In this document: positions 47,480 through 58,757 of the stretch, piece after piece | Position numbering within the stretch: position 1 is the first letter of the stretch | Layout of the letters: every line of letters starts with the position of its first letter | NCBI GenBank assembly: GCA_028023455.1 | Contig: JAQFVV010006215.1 | Coordinates: 3,207,230 to 3,271,229, forward strand | DNA: 64,000 nt | Direction: 5' to 3' | DNA from: Epiperipatus broadwayi | Lineage: Eukaryota; Onychophora; Udeonychophora; Euonychophora; Peripatidae | Made by a program: the position numbers and the translations under genes | Notes under the pieces: generated by a model | What the model saw: only the letters and a program-made list of their open reading frames with translations | Told to the model about the DNA's origin: nothing | Databases searched by the model: none

Positions 47480-48440
47480 CGAATCAACGAGTAAACAAAT
47501 ACAAAACAACCACCATCTTAAATAAACCTCTAACTTTACTTTTTACCATACACAAAGTGTTCCAGAAAACACTCACCTAAAACCCGAACTCAATCATGAT
47601 GGCTAACCAACTATCCCTGTTCTCCAATTTAAATCTTTCGCCTATCTATTTTCCCTTCCATCCTCCAAATTCCAACATTTCCATCCGTCAAGATCAACCC
47701 CACATTCTTCACATATCCCCAAAAACGCAAAAAACTTTTACATGAACTTTTTCTTTCCTCTCAGAAATTTATTAATCTGTACCTAATAATTCATAAATTT
47801 CTTTTTCCATTTGAAAATGCCCAACCTCAGAATTTCTTCTCAATATTTTCTGTCTCTTCTTTAGATGATAATTATTAATATTTCTACTAAACCATTTAAA
47901 CATTTATATTTTACTATTACTTATTTTCAACAAACGATCCATAATAATTTCTCAACTCTAATTAAACAAATTTATCTCATAATATTTATATATTCATTCT
48001 AAAAATTTTCTTTTAACTAAAAATTTCATTTATTTAATACAAATTTCTCTACCCCCACCACTTACACATTTAAATTTTTATATATATCATAAAAATTTTC
48101 TATATACCTTCCGACAATCTAGATTCGAGAAATAATTACTTCATTGATTCCATTATATAAATAACACAACGAAAAAAGAACTCCACTCCACCTCTTCCTC
48201 ATACTCACCCCCCCTCTTCTACCAGTAAATTCTTCTCCAGATATCTCTACCCCGATACCCCTAGCGGACTCTCAAAGACTCACACCCCATCCCCACCCCA
48301 CAACCCCCCCACCGCCTAACCCCTCCCATTTACCACCAATCCACCACCCCCCCCCCCCACCCAAACCCCACCAATTTTTTAAGGCCCCCATTGGGGGGCG
48401 GTGGGTATTTAATTTTCCAAGGGGGTGAGGGGGGAAAGGT
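47480..48440. other. Strand-asymmetric C-rich tract flipping to G-rich
   Basis: The plus strand has many C and very few G from about 47480 to 48365. It culminates in long C homopolymers (about 48295-48362) and then switches at about 48380 to runs of G (AAGGGGGTGAGGGGGGAAAGG, in part). Doubled homopolymers and the abrupt switch could reflect sequencing error at a difficult C/G-rich locus or a real G-quadruplex/i-motif-forming sequence. No gene is visible here. Confidence 0.6.
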
Positions 48441-48776
48441 TTTTTGAACTTCAAGGGCATGAATTTCTTTATCAGAAGAGTTCATGTTTGAATATTTTGT
48501 TTTCTGAGTTAGCATTGCTAATATTAATTCTGTCAACAAAAAAGGATTTTTTTTATTATTCTGGAGCAAGTTACCACTTTTTTTTCTTCATTATAAAACT
48601 ATTTAATGAATTATCACATTTTTGCACTTATGAACATACACATGTAACATGCACCAATTTTTTCAGTAAAAATTTCAGATTTTTTTTATTATAATAAAAA
48701 TCTATAAATAATATTATCCACAATAGTAAAGAAGAAATTAAAAACAATACTGTTAATAAGTTGCTTTATTAATCAT

Positions 48777-48965
48777 TTAATCGTAAAAACCTAAAAAATC
48801 ATCAGCATTTCCATTCACATCATTACTATCTTTCACATTTAGCTCATCATTACGTTCTTCATCAATTGCTTCATCTTTTGTATTTTCAATGACATGAGAT
48901 ATTCCTGTCTTCTTGAAAGATTTTATAATGATTTCTTTTTTGATATTGCTCCTTGATTCTACCAT
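48777..48965 (-). pseudogene. Pogo/Tigger-like transposase C-terminal fragment
   Basis: A 62-codon frame reads IIKSFKKTGISHVIENTKDE and ends in an acidic DDFLGFYD tail. The pattern .I..SF..CGIS.ALDG.EDD is the familiar C-terminus of pogo/Tigger transposases and their domesticated relatives. No DDE catalytic domain is visible upstream, so only the last segment survives. A foldback repeat starts about 230 bp away at 49198, but whether the two are related is unknown. Confidence 0.5.
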
Positions 48966-49197
48966 TCCTAACTAATACAATACTTTTTTTTTCTGTCAGT
49001 GTTAAATCATGGTTTTCTGATATCATACAACAATTCCAATTTTTCTGTATTATATCTATATAACATACATTCCATTTTTTTAAATTCTAAAATTAAAAAA
49101 ATTAAAAAGTGTGCATTTGTACGTGCAAAAATTTGGTATTTAAATAAAGAATGCTTTTTTAAAAAATTTCACCAGTATATTTAATACAATTATAAAT

Positions 49198-49409
49198 AAT
49201 ATTTACTAAGGCTGTAATCTCAAGCATATGCGCATAAAAATGTGATAGGGACCTCTACAGGTCTTAACCACAAGTTTACATTTTGGAAGAAAAGAGGGGA
49301 ATTCTCTTTACTTTTCTTCCAAAATGTAAGCTTGTGATTAAGACCTGTAGAGGTCCCTACTATCAATTTTTATGCGCATATGCTTGAGGTTACAGCCTTA
49401 GTAAATATT
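49198..49409. mobile_element. Foldback MITE with about 95-bp arms (FB3)
   Basis: AATATTTACTAAGGCTGTAA at the left is mirrored by TTACAGCCTTAGTAAATATT at the right. The arms continue through CAAGCATATGCGCATAAAAA and CCTCTACAGGTCTTAACCAC to within about 10 bp of the centre, with few mismatches. No flanking duplication is obvious. Confidence 0.88.
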
Positions 49410-49940
49410 ACTTACGTAATCAATGTGTGTTTAAATAAATTTATAATTACAATTATAAATAAAATTTAACTTCCCACTATTTTTGGCAATCTTTTAAAAT
49501 TGTCAGATTTGAAAAATAGCATAGCAATTGGAATGTTAGTTGAACTTTAACAACATTCCTATGTAAATTTGGCCTCTGATATTTACACATTCGGTATTTG
49601 TGTCTGCACAAAGGCATGTTTTTCAGAGAGGAAATATGAGCATTCTAGCCTATGTCACTAAAGTTCATTTTTGCTTTGTTCTCTTGACATTAGTTTTAGT
49701 TTAAGTATTAAACTATATTAACATTTCATTAATTTGTGATTATATTCATTATTGAATATTATTAACATTAAAGTGAATGTAAATTAAATTCTGTAAATCA
49801 AAATTCATAGCATAACAAAAAATTTTGTTTAAGTCTAAACTACATAACTCAATTACTCTCTACAAAAAAAACCAACAACAGCATTATACTTCTGAATAGA
49901 CACATTCTTTACAATATCTAGTTTAAAATGTTTAAAATAC

Positions 49941-50061
49941 CAGAAGTGATGTCATGATTCAACCTCTTGCCATTGGTCAGATTTCTCACTTGTATGAATG
50001 CATTGCTAATAGGAATATTGTTTGTGGCATCATAAATTACACCTTTAATACCAATATGAAC
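49941..50061 (-). CDS. CPE: Carboxypeptidase E-like gene, exon starting the transthyretin-like domain
   Basis: The 121-nt exon begins with VHIGIKGVIYDATNN and ends at the ITS codons plus one base (phase 1). The acceptor is CTCTTAG/GTT and the donor CTTCTG/GTATTT. The VHxGIKG start, following directly on the FMWQ end of the previous exon, is the hallmark junction between the catalytic and transthyretin-like domains in N/E carboxypeptidases. It is also where the first beta strands of that domain begin. An NLT sequence (in QVRNLTNG) is a potential N-glycosylation site, which fits a secretory-pathway protein. The upstream intron is about 11.1 kb and the downstream one about 15.3 kb. The latter contains the full-length RTE-like LINE. 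The exon is too short to show as a long open frame and was found by motif and splice-site reading, so its boundaries are inferred from sequence only. Confidence 0.88.
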
Positions 50062-51589
50062 CTAAGAGGAAAGTGAAAAAAAAAATTAATATGGTCAAAT
50101 CTTTTGCATATATTTTTATAAAACTGATACAAAACTATTTTAATATCTTTTAAGCCTTATTTAATGGCTGCAATACTAAAGTATTTATATGTAAACCTTC
50201 AATCACATACATTAAATCATTTTCACCAAAAAAGTCTAGCATAGCAAATCTTTTTCTCAAACTAAAACTTATTCTTTAAAATGAGATTAAAAAAATAATT
50301 AATTACTAACAATGGTTAATTCAGGGGTCATCAAACCTTTTTTTAACTACTAGCCAAATTTGTATTATTGTTAACAGTATAATTTTCTATCCAAATAATT
50401 TAATTTAGGGCTTCATTTGATAACATTTTGTGGCACAATAAACACAATGGAAGCTATTTATTTGTTACACATTTGATCAAACCCATTTTCAAGTATTCCA
50501 GTAAATAGCCATGAACATATTTCTTTTTTTTGAGACATGGGTTAAAATTGGATTAAAAAATTTATAATTTTTTATAAGTTGGTTTAAGACCACACTCACT
50601 TAAACTTAATTACTCATAGACCACTAGATAAAGAAATAGATCATGTAGTTGTTACAAGTTGTTTGACTACTGTTACAAGTCATGTGTACAGAGCCACAGA
50701 GCTCATGGGTTATTTTCTCGTGCTGCCGACAAAAAGCATAATTGCAATCTGTATTTGAATGTCAATATCAAAATTGGAATTTTTATAGGTTTGTATCAAG
50801 TTAGCATATTTCATGAGAGGTATGAGAAACTCTGCAAAAAAATTTAAATGCTTGTTACACATCTGTATTAGGTTTTTCTTTTAATTTCTGTCAAATATTC
50901 ACCACCCATCTGAAAACTTTAAATATCAACTAGTAGGCAGCAGGGACTAGATGGTGATCCTGGAGTTAACCTGATAGAATATTACTAGTAGGATAATATA
51001 TGGACATTATAGGTTCCATTATGTAGTAATGCTATGTATTGTTTATACTCTTACAAAGATTTTGATTCATTTAAGATAAATGTCAGCATATATTATAAAT
51101 AGGCATGAAGTCAGGGAGACTCTTGACCTAAATTATTGCAGAGCAGCCAACTGGTAACTGCAGATAAGCAAAAATAAGAAGCAAATGATAGTTTTAGAGT
51201 AATCTGCTAAATAAATAATCAACAATTATCTAATAGTAAAACTGAGTAGTATTTGGATTTTATAAATATAAATCACCACAATACAGGTATTAACAACTAT
51301 TTGCTTTTATAACCGTACATTCCAAACTTTGCAAATTAGGGAGTGTGTTCTCAGAACTATGGGGGGAGTTCTTTCTGCAGTCATGTATGTGGCACTAGTG
51401 CTATATAATTATTAGCATGTTATATAAAACAAAAATGTATTATGAGAGTGCACTAATTAGATATTATTAACTTGTTTATTTTTAGAAAATAAAAAAGCAT
51501 TATATGGATGGCTGAAAAGTTGGAGAATGAAGAAGACTGAAGCTTGTCCATTAAAGTTTGAAGATTTGATATCTTAATATAAACTGAAC
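50062..51589. other. Intron immediately upstream of exon 50061, nothing recognised
   Basis: A+T-rich non-coding sequence. A 62-codon plus-strand frame at 50659 has no known domain. Confidence 0.5.
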
Positions 51590-51715
51590 ACTGATTGTAT
51601 ATATGTGTAGGAGATGGTGATCTGGACCAAGTGACGAGTGCTGGTTCAGCATGAAATACATATAGTGGAGATCATTTACCTTTCTCAAATGTAGGTGGTC
51701 ATGTACATTGGTTGT
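51590..51715 (+). repeat. Family C interspersed repeat, copy 4 (diverged)
   Basis: GAGTGCTGGTTCAGCATGAA, then GGAGATCATTTACCTTTCTC and GGTGGTCATGTAC follow the order of the intact copy with many substitutions. It ends about 55 bp before the element at 51773. Confidence 0.65.
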
Positions 51716-52021
51716 ATAAGATGGAATAGATAACAATAAAGAAGTTGAAAATCTGAATTCAAGTCCTGTCTAGGTACTCCCGGATAATTCAACCGATGAC
51801 ATGCTACACTTACCGATTTCCCTTCCGGTAGACATCGACGATTTTTGCATGACAACATTGTCATGGCAACCAAGTGACTGGTGTGATTAATCCATCAGAG
51901 AGTCAATTTTTTTTTTCACCCACAAGATTTAAAATTCGTAGAGAGGTTTGGGAAATTTTTTGATTTTTCTGTCTATTGTGATTTTGCTATCCACGGCATC
52001 ACAGTTACTTTTTTGAGCTCT

Positions 52022-52690
52022 TAATTCGGGTAAAGTGTTTTATTTATCTGTTTATTTTAAATTTACAAAATTTTTTTGTTAATATTTCTACAATTCTCAA
52101 ACTTACATTGAATTACGTTTAATGTGTAAATAATTTTCAATAATTTTTTAAAACAAATTTGCAATATACAGTACATTTTTAAAATTACCAAATGCATGTA
52201 AAAGTTGCGGCTTGTGATAAAATTTTTTCTCCACGCCATTAATGCCAGATTCACATTAATTCGGGTAAAGTGTTTTTTATTTATCTGTTTATTTTAAATT
52301 TACAAAAATTTTTTGTTAATATTTCTACAATTCTCAAACTTATTGAATTACGTTTAATGTGTAAATAATTTTCAATAATTTTTTAAAACAAATTTGCAAT
52401 ATACAGTTTTTTGTTAATATTTCTACAATTCTCAAACTTACATTGAATTACATTTAATGTGTAAATAATTTTCAATAATTTTTTAAAACAAATTTGCAAT
52501 ATACAGTACATTTTTAAAATTACCAAATGCATGTGATAACACGTTTTCTCCAAGGACGCCATTAATGCCAGATTCGCATAAATTCAGGTAAAATGTTTTA
52601 TTTGTTTATTTTAAATTTACAAAAATTTTTTGTTAATATTTCTACAATTCTCAAACTTACATTGAATTACGTTTTAATTTTATTTTTAAG
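52022..52690. repeat. Tandem direct repeats, about 235-bp unit
   Basis: Unit 1 (52022-52256) starts TTAATTCGGGTAAAGTG and ends near GCCAGATTCACATTA. Unit 2 starts at 52256 but breaks at CAATATACAGT (about 52407) and resumes at TTTTTGTTAATATTTCTAC. This third piece runs to GCCAGATTCGCATAAATTC (about 52588), and a fourth partial unit follows to about 52665. The same internal phrases recur nearly unchanged, so the array expanded recently or by unequal exchange. Confidence 0.85.
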
Positions 52691-53080
52691 TTCTGAATTG
52701 TATCATACAGAAATTTTTTTTTCGTAAATTCATAGGCAATTATAAATATTACAGTTATGAGAGTAATACAATGTCTGATATAGGTGTATGCCGAGCCTTT
52801 GGCTCGTCAAAAACATCGGAGGCCCCCCCGCCAATTCCAGCGCTACGCACTGTATTTTATAATTGAGCATAATATAGGGTGGTTTTATAAATTATAATAT
52901 AGTTTTTTTTAGACTAGAACCTGTTTTATATATTTTTAACATGAATAATTATTATTATATTAATTACTTTTAATTTAGTATTTGCCTGACCTGCATCACA
53001 TTTTTTAATTTTTGAATAGTTTTTATCACATGACCTCATCACATTTTTAAAATTTTTGAATAGTTTTTATCACGTGACAT

Positions 53081-53278
53081 GGATAATTCAACCGATGATG
53101 TATTACCCTGAAGGCATATCAGTCTAATCTTGCAATTTTTAACGTACCGTGTTCACGTGATCTGCGGACAAATTCTAGCGATTACATGTGCCCGCAGATA
53201 CCTTGGAGACGTTATCTTAAAAATCGCAACATCAGACTGATATGCCTTCAGGGTAATACATCATCGGTTGAATTATCC
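53081..53278. repeat. Subterminal hairpin repeating the element's end
   Basis: GGATAATTCAACCGATGATG at 53081 is inverted at 53259-53278, and the arms continue through ACCCTGAAGGCATATCAGTC for about 50 bp. The enclosed loop contains GTTCACGTGATC and CCCGCAGATACC. The same terminal phrase also occurs at 51782. Confidence 0.85.
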
Positions 53279-53295
53279 GTGAGAACCCCTGTCAG

Positions 53296-54586
53296 TTTTA
53301 TAAATTTGTTACTTTCAAACATGGGGTGTCTAAATTGTGTCCCATGAAAGATTGGAAATCTGAGATATATAAGTACATAAATTATCACATAAACATGTGG
53401 CTAAGAATATACTGAAATAATCTAATGTCAATAAATATTCTAACATTGTATATAAATTATATCATTACATAAATGCTTAAACAAAATGATAGAATATCAG
53501 CAATCTGTTATCCTGGTTTCAGTACAATTAAGAAATAAATAAAAAGATTCCATTTATTTACTAATTATAATGTTCCATGAAAAAAATTGCTATACACTAT
53601 TGGTTTGTTTAATCAAGAGGAAGAAGGCTATAGTGATGTTATTTACATATAATAATTCAGATTAGCCCTTAAGGTTGATATATATAGTAAAAGAGCTAAA
53701 ACAGTCTTCAAGTAAGTCACTAACAGAAAAAATCTCTTCATAGAGAAATAATGAAAGTAAAATAATATTCAGAGATTAGAAGCCTACTTGTTAATCAACC
53801 CTTAATGATTAGAAAGATTGGCTAAAAGTGGATATGTAAAAATAATCCACTATTTACATGAAACCTGAAACAATTTCCAAATTTATTCATGATTTAAAAT
53901 CCAGGTTGTGAGTTTGGTAGACTTAAATGTTTATTATTAGATCACGATAAAATTTAACATTTTAATCTTAACAGCTGACCCATGATTAAACACATTAAAC
54001 TATTCCCTAATTGCCTCAATTTGTTTTTAGAAATGAAAATATATATTAGAAAATATTAATAAATATGTGTTATAGTTTTTTATTATTTTCACAGTTTTTT
54101 CAACATTTGAAAAATATATAAATAATTGTTAAGATATAGTAATATTCTTTTCTTCAACAATACTAATTAAACTTAATACTAATAATGACATGACATTTTA
54201 TCTAATTTAGTCTTATATGAATTTGAATACTTCCTTTGGCTAATAAAAAAATACAATAGCTAAGTGGAAAAAAGAAAATTTTAATTTCAGTTTTAAAAAT
54301 GTTAAATTGATTGACAGCAGATTTAGTTTGTAAAATTGCATAAATTATTTTAATAGTTTAAGATAATAAGATTGAAAAACAAAAGTGAAAAAAGGAAGTT
54401 ATTTTATATCATTTATTAAAACTACAAAATGAGTATTGAAAGAGAAAAAAAAAGAAAAAAAAAATGATTTTTTTCTATCTGCTATCAGCTCATTAAATAA
54501 ATTTCCCATGGAAATATGTGTATTGTTTTGCAGTTTACATTGCTACAGTTCTGAAACTATATTTTATGTTCTTAAACAATAAAATA
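53296..54586. other. Intron sequence, nothing recognised
   Basis: Non-coding, strongly A+T-rich, bounded by the target duplications of two transposons. Confidence 0.5.
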
Positions 54587-54594
54587 CTCTATTG

Positions 54595-57330
54595 CAATGA
54601 TGGTGAACCTTTTTACGTGTGTGTGCCAAAAATTTCCAAAAAATATTTATTGAATGATTGGCTACCATACAGTTATTAAATCAAATATAAACAACTTAAT
54701 TATTGCAGTTTTTTAAAAGTTTATAAAACAAAATAATAATGATAATAATAATTAAACAAAATTTCTAAACAAGCTAAATACAAGTGAAGGATATTTATTT
54801 ACAAGAGCTGAAGTTGAATAAAATGTAATAGTAAAAAATTAATAGTAATTAAAACAAATTTTTGGAAATAAACATATAAAATCAACATAAATAGATATTA
54901 TTTAATGAGATTTTTGCTGTTGTACATTGGATGCCAAATATTTTATATCTGGTTCAAATTTGTCAATATTAATAATGTACATACTGAACTAGATTCATCT
55001 GTCATTCTATTTCTCGAACTGTCTTTACTTAAATTCATTTCTGAAAATAATGATTCACATGCATACATAAAGGAAAAAATTGATAATATAGCAGTCACCA
55101 ATATTTTTAAACAATTAAATGTTTTAGGAATAGCATTCCAGGCAGTCAATAGTTCCTCTTCAGCATTCTTTTTACATATGCCCAATAATCGATCATTTGC
55201 CACTGTTTCTAACTCATTTCTCAAATTAACAAATTTATGTCTGAGTATAAAATAAATTTTGATGTTTCCGAAAATGGTCTGAACTATGTAAATCTTAAAG
55301 AAAATTTATCATTTATAGATTGAATAACAGCAAAAAACTCTTGCATCAATTTTACTTAATATGCCTTCTCATGAGATTCTAAATAAGTCAAGAACTTTTT
55401 TATATTTGGAAAATATTTGAAGGTGTAAGAAATAACACCATGGTTGAAAATTTTGTAATTTGACATCAAATGCTTTGATCAAATCAAACATGACAACAAT
55501 TGTGTTATTATAACCTTGCAGTTTCACATTTAATTCATTTAGATGTCAATACATATTAGTAAAAAACATTAATTTCAAAAGTCATTCAACATCCATTAAT
55601 TCATTATATTTCTCAATGATTTTCTCATTACATAAAAACAGTCTAATTCCATCTAAACACTCAACAAATCTTAGATAAACTTTTCCTCTACTTAATCATC
55701 AGACATTGTTGTATATAAGCAAACCATTGTATAATGAGTTCACCTCACTTAATAAATTTTTTTTTTTTTTGTTTATTTAGAGCTTGTGTAGATATAAAAT
55801 TGACTAATTTAGTCACAATATTCAAAACATTATTCAGTAGCTTAAAGCTGGACTTCATACATAAAATCTGCTGATGTATAATGCAATCAAAACCCAAAAT
55901 TGAATGTCTAATATCATTGGTAAATAAATTGAGAAAACCATTTTCTTTTCCAGTCATAAGCACCATCTGTAGTTAGTTATACAATTTTGGCAACATCTAT
56001 TTCTTTTTCAGTGAGTACATTTGGAACTCCATTGCAAATATCTATTACTTTTGTTGTTGTTATTAATGAGGTTAAACGGATCAATTCTTCTTTGATATTA
56101 TTTCCAACACAATAGCGAATAAAAATAGCCAAACAAGCTGATTTATTTATGTCTGTACTTTCATCAAGGCATAGAGAAATTAAACTAGAAGATTTTTATA
56201 TCAGTTTTTTGTTGATAAGTTATGTTGTTAGCCATTTGAAAGATTCTTCCTTTAACTGTATTTCTAGCCAATGGTAAATCTTTTACTCTCTGAATAATTT
56301 TTGCTTTGTTTTCAAAATCTTCAAAAAGAACTGATGCACATTTCATCCAAGCTTCTGTCACTCCCATGTTTAGCAATTACATTCGAAATAAAAAACTAGC
56401 AGTAGTTATACTTGAACAATTTTCAATAAATTTCATTGTAGATGTTGATTTAATATTTATATTTTTAAATGCTTGGGCAATATATTCTTTTTGTTCATCT
56501 TTACTTTTTTCACAGAGTGATTTATGATTGGTCTCATAATGCTGTTTTACTGATGATGTTCTCAATACAACTGTTTCAGAACATAAAACACTCACTGCCT
56601 TGGTGCCTTTTTTAATCATTCCATACTCATCAGTTCACCAATTCTGAAATTCTCTAATGCTTGACAATTTTTGTTTTTTTATTTTCACTAGTCATATTAA
56701 TATAATGGTAACAAATTTATTTAGAAGTAAATTTAAATGAGCTTTAATAATCTTATAAATCAAAGATTTATTATATGTTAAAATATATTATTATATGTAC
56801 ATTTCTCTTTTACAGCAAAACTTCAAGCAAAAAAAGAAAAATGTCATTTGATAATGTTGATTATGCATTTCATTCTATTGTTCATTATTTTGGTTGCATT
56901 AAAAAAATGAAAGGGGTCAACAAGTTTAGATCAAAAAATATTAGGACAGAAAAACATTTTATTACTTTTACTTTAGATTTGAAAAAATTTACTTCTAAGA
57001 GTTATAAAATATTTTACTGAGTTTACTTTCTAGTTTTATTGGAATCAGTTGACAGGCTTATACAATATAATGCCACAGCATACCAGTACCACTTTATTTG
57101 ATTTAAAACACCATAATTTATTGCTTCTAATCAGAGTTCAATTGTAAAATTGAATTCTAATATATTATATTTATTTATTTACAGTAAATTTTTATCAGTA
57201 CAGATTTTAGCAACAAAAATATATTTAATAATTTAAAGTATAGAAAATTATGATATGTAAATAGTTTGCGTGCCAGAAAAAATTTGAATGTGCCCTCTCT
57301 GGCACACATGCCATAGGTTCACCATCATTG
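54595..57330 (-). mobile_element. hAT-family DNA transposon, decayed
   Basis: Terminal inverted repeats begin CAATGATGGTGAACCT on both ends (54595 rightwards and 57330 leftwards), and the match extends loosely through GTGTGCCA. Flanking 8-bp sequences CTCTATTG (54587-54594) and CACTATTA (57331-57338) agree at six of eight positions. An 8-bp duplication is the hAT signature, and CA(G/A)TGATGG-type ends are known in hAT elements. The 2736-bp element contains transposase remnants on the minus strand from about 56690 down to 54940. It lies in the 11.1-kb CPE intron in the same transcriptional direction as the gene. Confidence 0.88.
54940..56690 (-). pseudogene. hAT transposase with BED finger, broken by stops and frameshifts
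   Basis: Three pieces in the right order. Near 56620-56380, LCSETVVLRTSSVKQHYE followed by TNH resembles a BED-type zinc finger with its HxxxxH end. Near 56376-56185, KDLPLARNTVKGRIFQMA resembles the segment before the catalytic core of the SCAND3/ZBED-like hAT transposases. Near 55224-54943, ILSIFSFMYACESLFSEMN plus RNRMTDESS is the classic C-terminal dimerisation region. The middle (about 55260-56180) carries many stops and shifts, so no functional protein is possible. Lineage within hAT is inference from remembered family motifs. Confidence 0.87.
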
Positions 57331-57436
57331 CACTATTACATTTTTAAAAAAGCAAAAAAATTTAATGTAATTTTCAATACCAAAATATGATTTTTTCTTT
57401 TCTTGAGTTTATTGTAACATTTATGTAAATATTTCA

Positions 57437-57985
57437 GACATTTATTCAGAAAAGTACCATATTTTAAAAATTATTTTATTATTTGTTTAGCATGTTTTCA
57501 CCAATTCTTGTCGTATTCATAGCTGCGTATTTTGGGAAATCATGGGTGAATATATCTTCTATTAGGGTAGCTCAGCATAGATATTTATGTAACAGGGCAA
57601 AAAAGAATGATGAGTATAGATGAATAATCTTGGAACATAAATGTAAATCTGACCACACATTTAACTTGACGACTGCTAAAATAATATGTCTGGGAAGAGA
57701 AAATAAACAATGTAAGGATAAAAGAGGCCTGGATCATTGCAAAAGACTCCTGTCATAAATAAAAAAAGAGTAGTGGAAGCGAAAGACTCCACTGTGATAA
57801 ATAAAAAAGAGTAGGGTGTTCCACTATCAAGAAAATGGAACATTTAAATAAATTTGCATAAGGCACAATATATTTAAATATTAGAATTATTTGACTGGAG
57901 AAATCTAAAGTGCTATGAATACGACAAGAATTATCAAAAACAAGCTAAGCAAATAATACTTTTTCTGAATAAATGTTTGAAAAGT
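57437..57985. mobile_element. MITE with about 65-bp inverted ends
   Basis: The left end (ACATTTATTCAGAAAAGTAC ... AATTCTTGTCGTATTCATAG) is inverted at the right (CTATGAATACGACAAGAATT ... TTCTGAATAAATGTTTGA). The interior carries a local duplication, AAAGACTCC...ATAAATAAAAAAGAGTAG, at about 57743 and 57782. No coding region. Confidence 0.8.
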
Positions 57986-58757
57986 TTACTTAAATATACC
58001 AAAGCATTAAGTTAAGTATATAAAGCTATGGCTTCCGATTTAAGTTTAGTTTTCTTTTTTCTGTTAATTAAAAACTTCCTATATAAAGAACTGAATTAAT
58101 AAAAATTTATTTCGAATCTATAAAGTTATTAGAATCAACACTAAAGTTCACTTTTCTCTGTTTACTAATACTATAAATAGACTTGTAATAGAAATAATTA
58201 AAAGTCAATAATACTTGTTCAAAAAATTTTAAATTACCAAAAAATTGAAGATTAAAATTTAAATGTAATATAAGATTTTATATTAACATGCCTCCAGATA
58301 TATAAGATGCATATAAAAATGATAAATCAATTTGTTATTCTCATTTTCAACATTTTTATAATCTAATATTTTATTATAAAATTATAAAATTTGCATCTAT
58401 TTTCTGTAACTACTTTATTCTATTGTGTTAAATCTGATTCTTAGTGATTCCCTGAATAAAAGTAATTCATTCTTATAGATTAAAATAGAATTGTGAAGCC
58501 CTTTCAGGCACATCTTTATGGTAACCAAGAAAGCATTTTCCCAATCAGCTAATAAGTAGAATTCTTGTTTTAAACCTTATTATGCAATCATATTTTTTTC
58601 AAATAACTTATAAGCTTTCATAATATGTTAAAAATATTTGATTAAATAAATACATTTGCAGACTGGAGGTATGTAAAAAACAAGAGTGAAGATATATGAA
58701 AAACAAACCAAAAAATATAATTTCCCTTAATTTCATTTAAAGTTAACTTATATATTG

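Larger units (their letters stand above)
51773..53287. mobile_element. Unclassified GG...CC terminal-inverted-repeat element with internal satellite
   Basis: The left end GGTACTCCCGGATAATTCAA and the inverse of the right end GGTTCTCACGGATAATTCAA match at 18 of 20 positions, and the match continues through CCGATGA. The flanks CCTGTCTA (51765-51772) and CCTGTCAG (53288-53295) share six of eight bases, suggesting an 8-bp duplication. The interior holds direct repeats (52022-52690) and a second copy of the terminal motif (53081) that forms a hairpin with the right end. No transposase is seen. Superfamily unknown. Merlin or a similar 8-bp-duplicating group is only a guess. Confidence 0.72.

Noticed and set aside
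48272-48569. Gly/Trp/Pro-rich frames on the minus strand
   Set aside because: They arise from the C-rich homopolymer tract, with low-complexity translation only.
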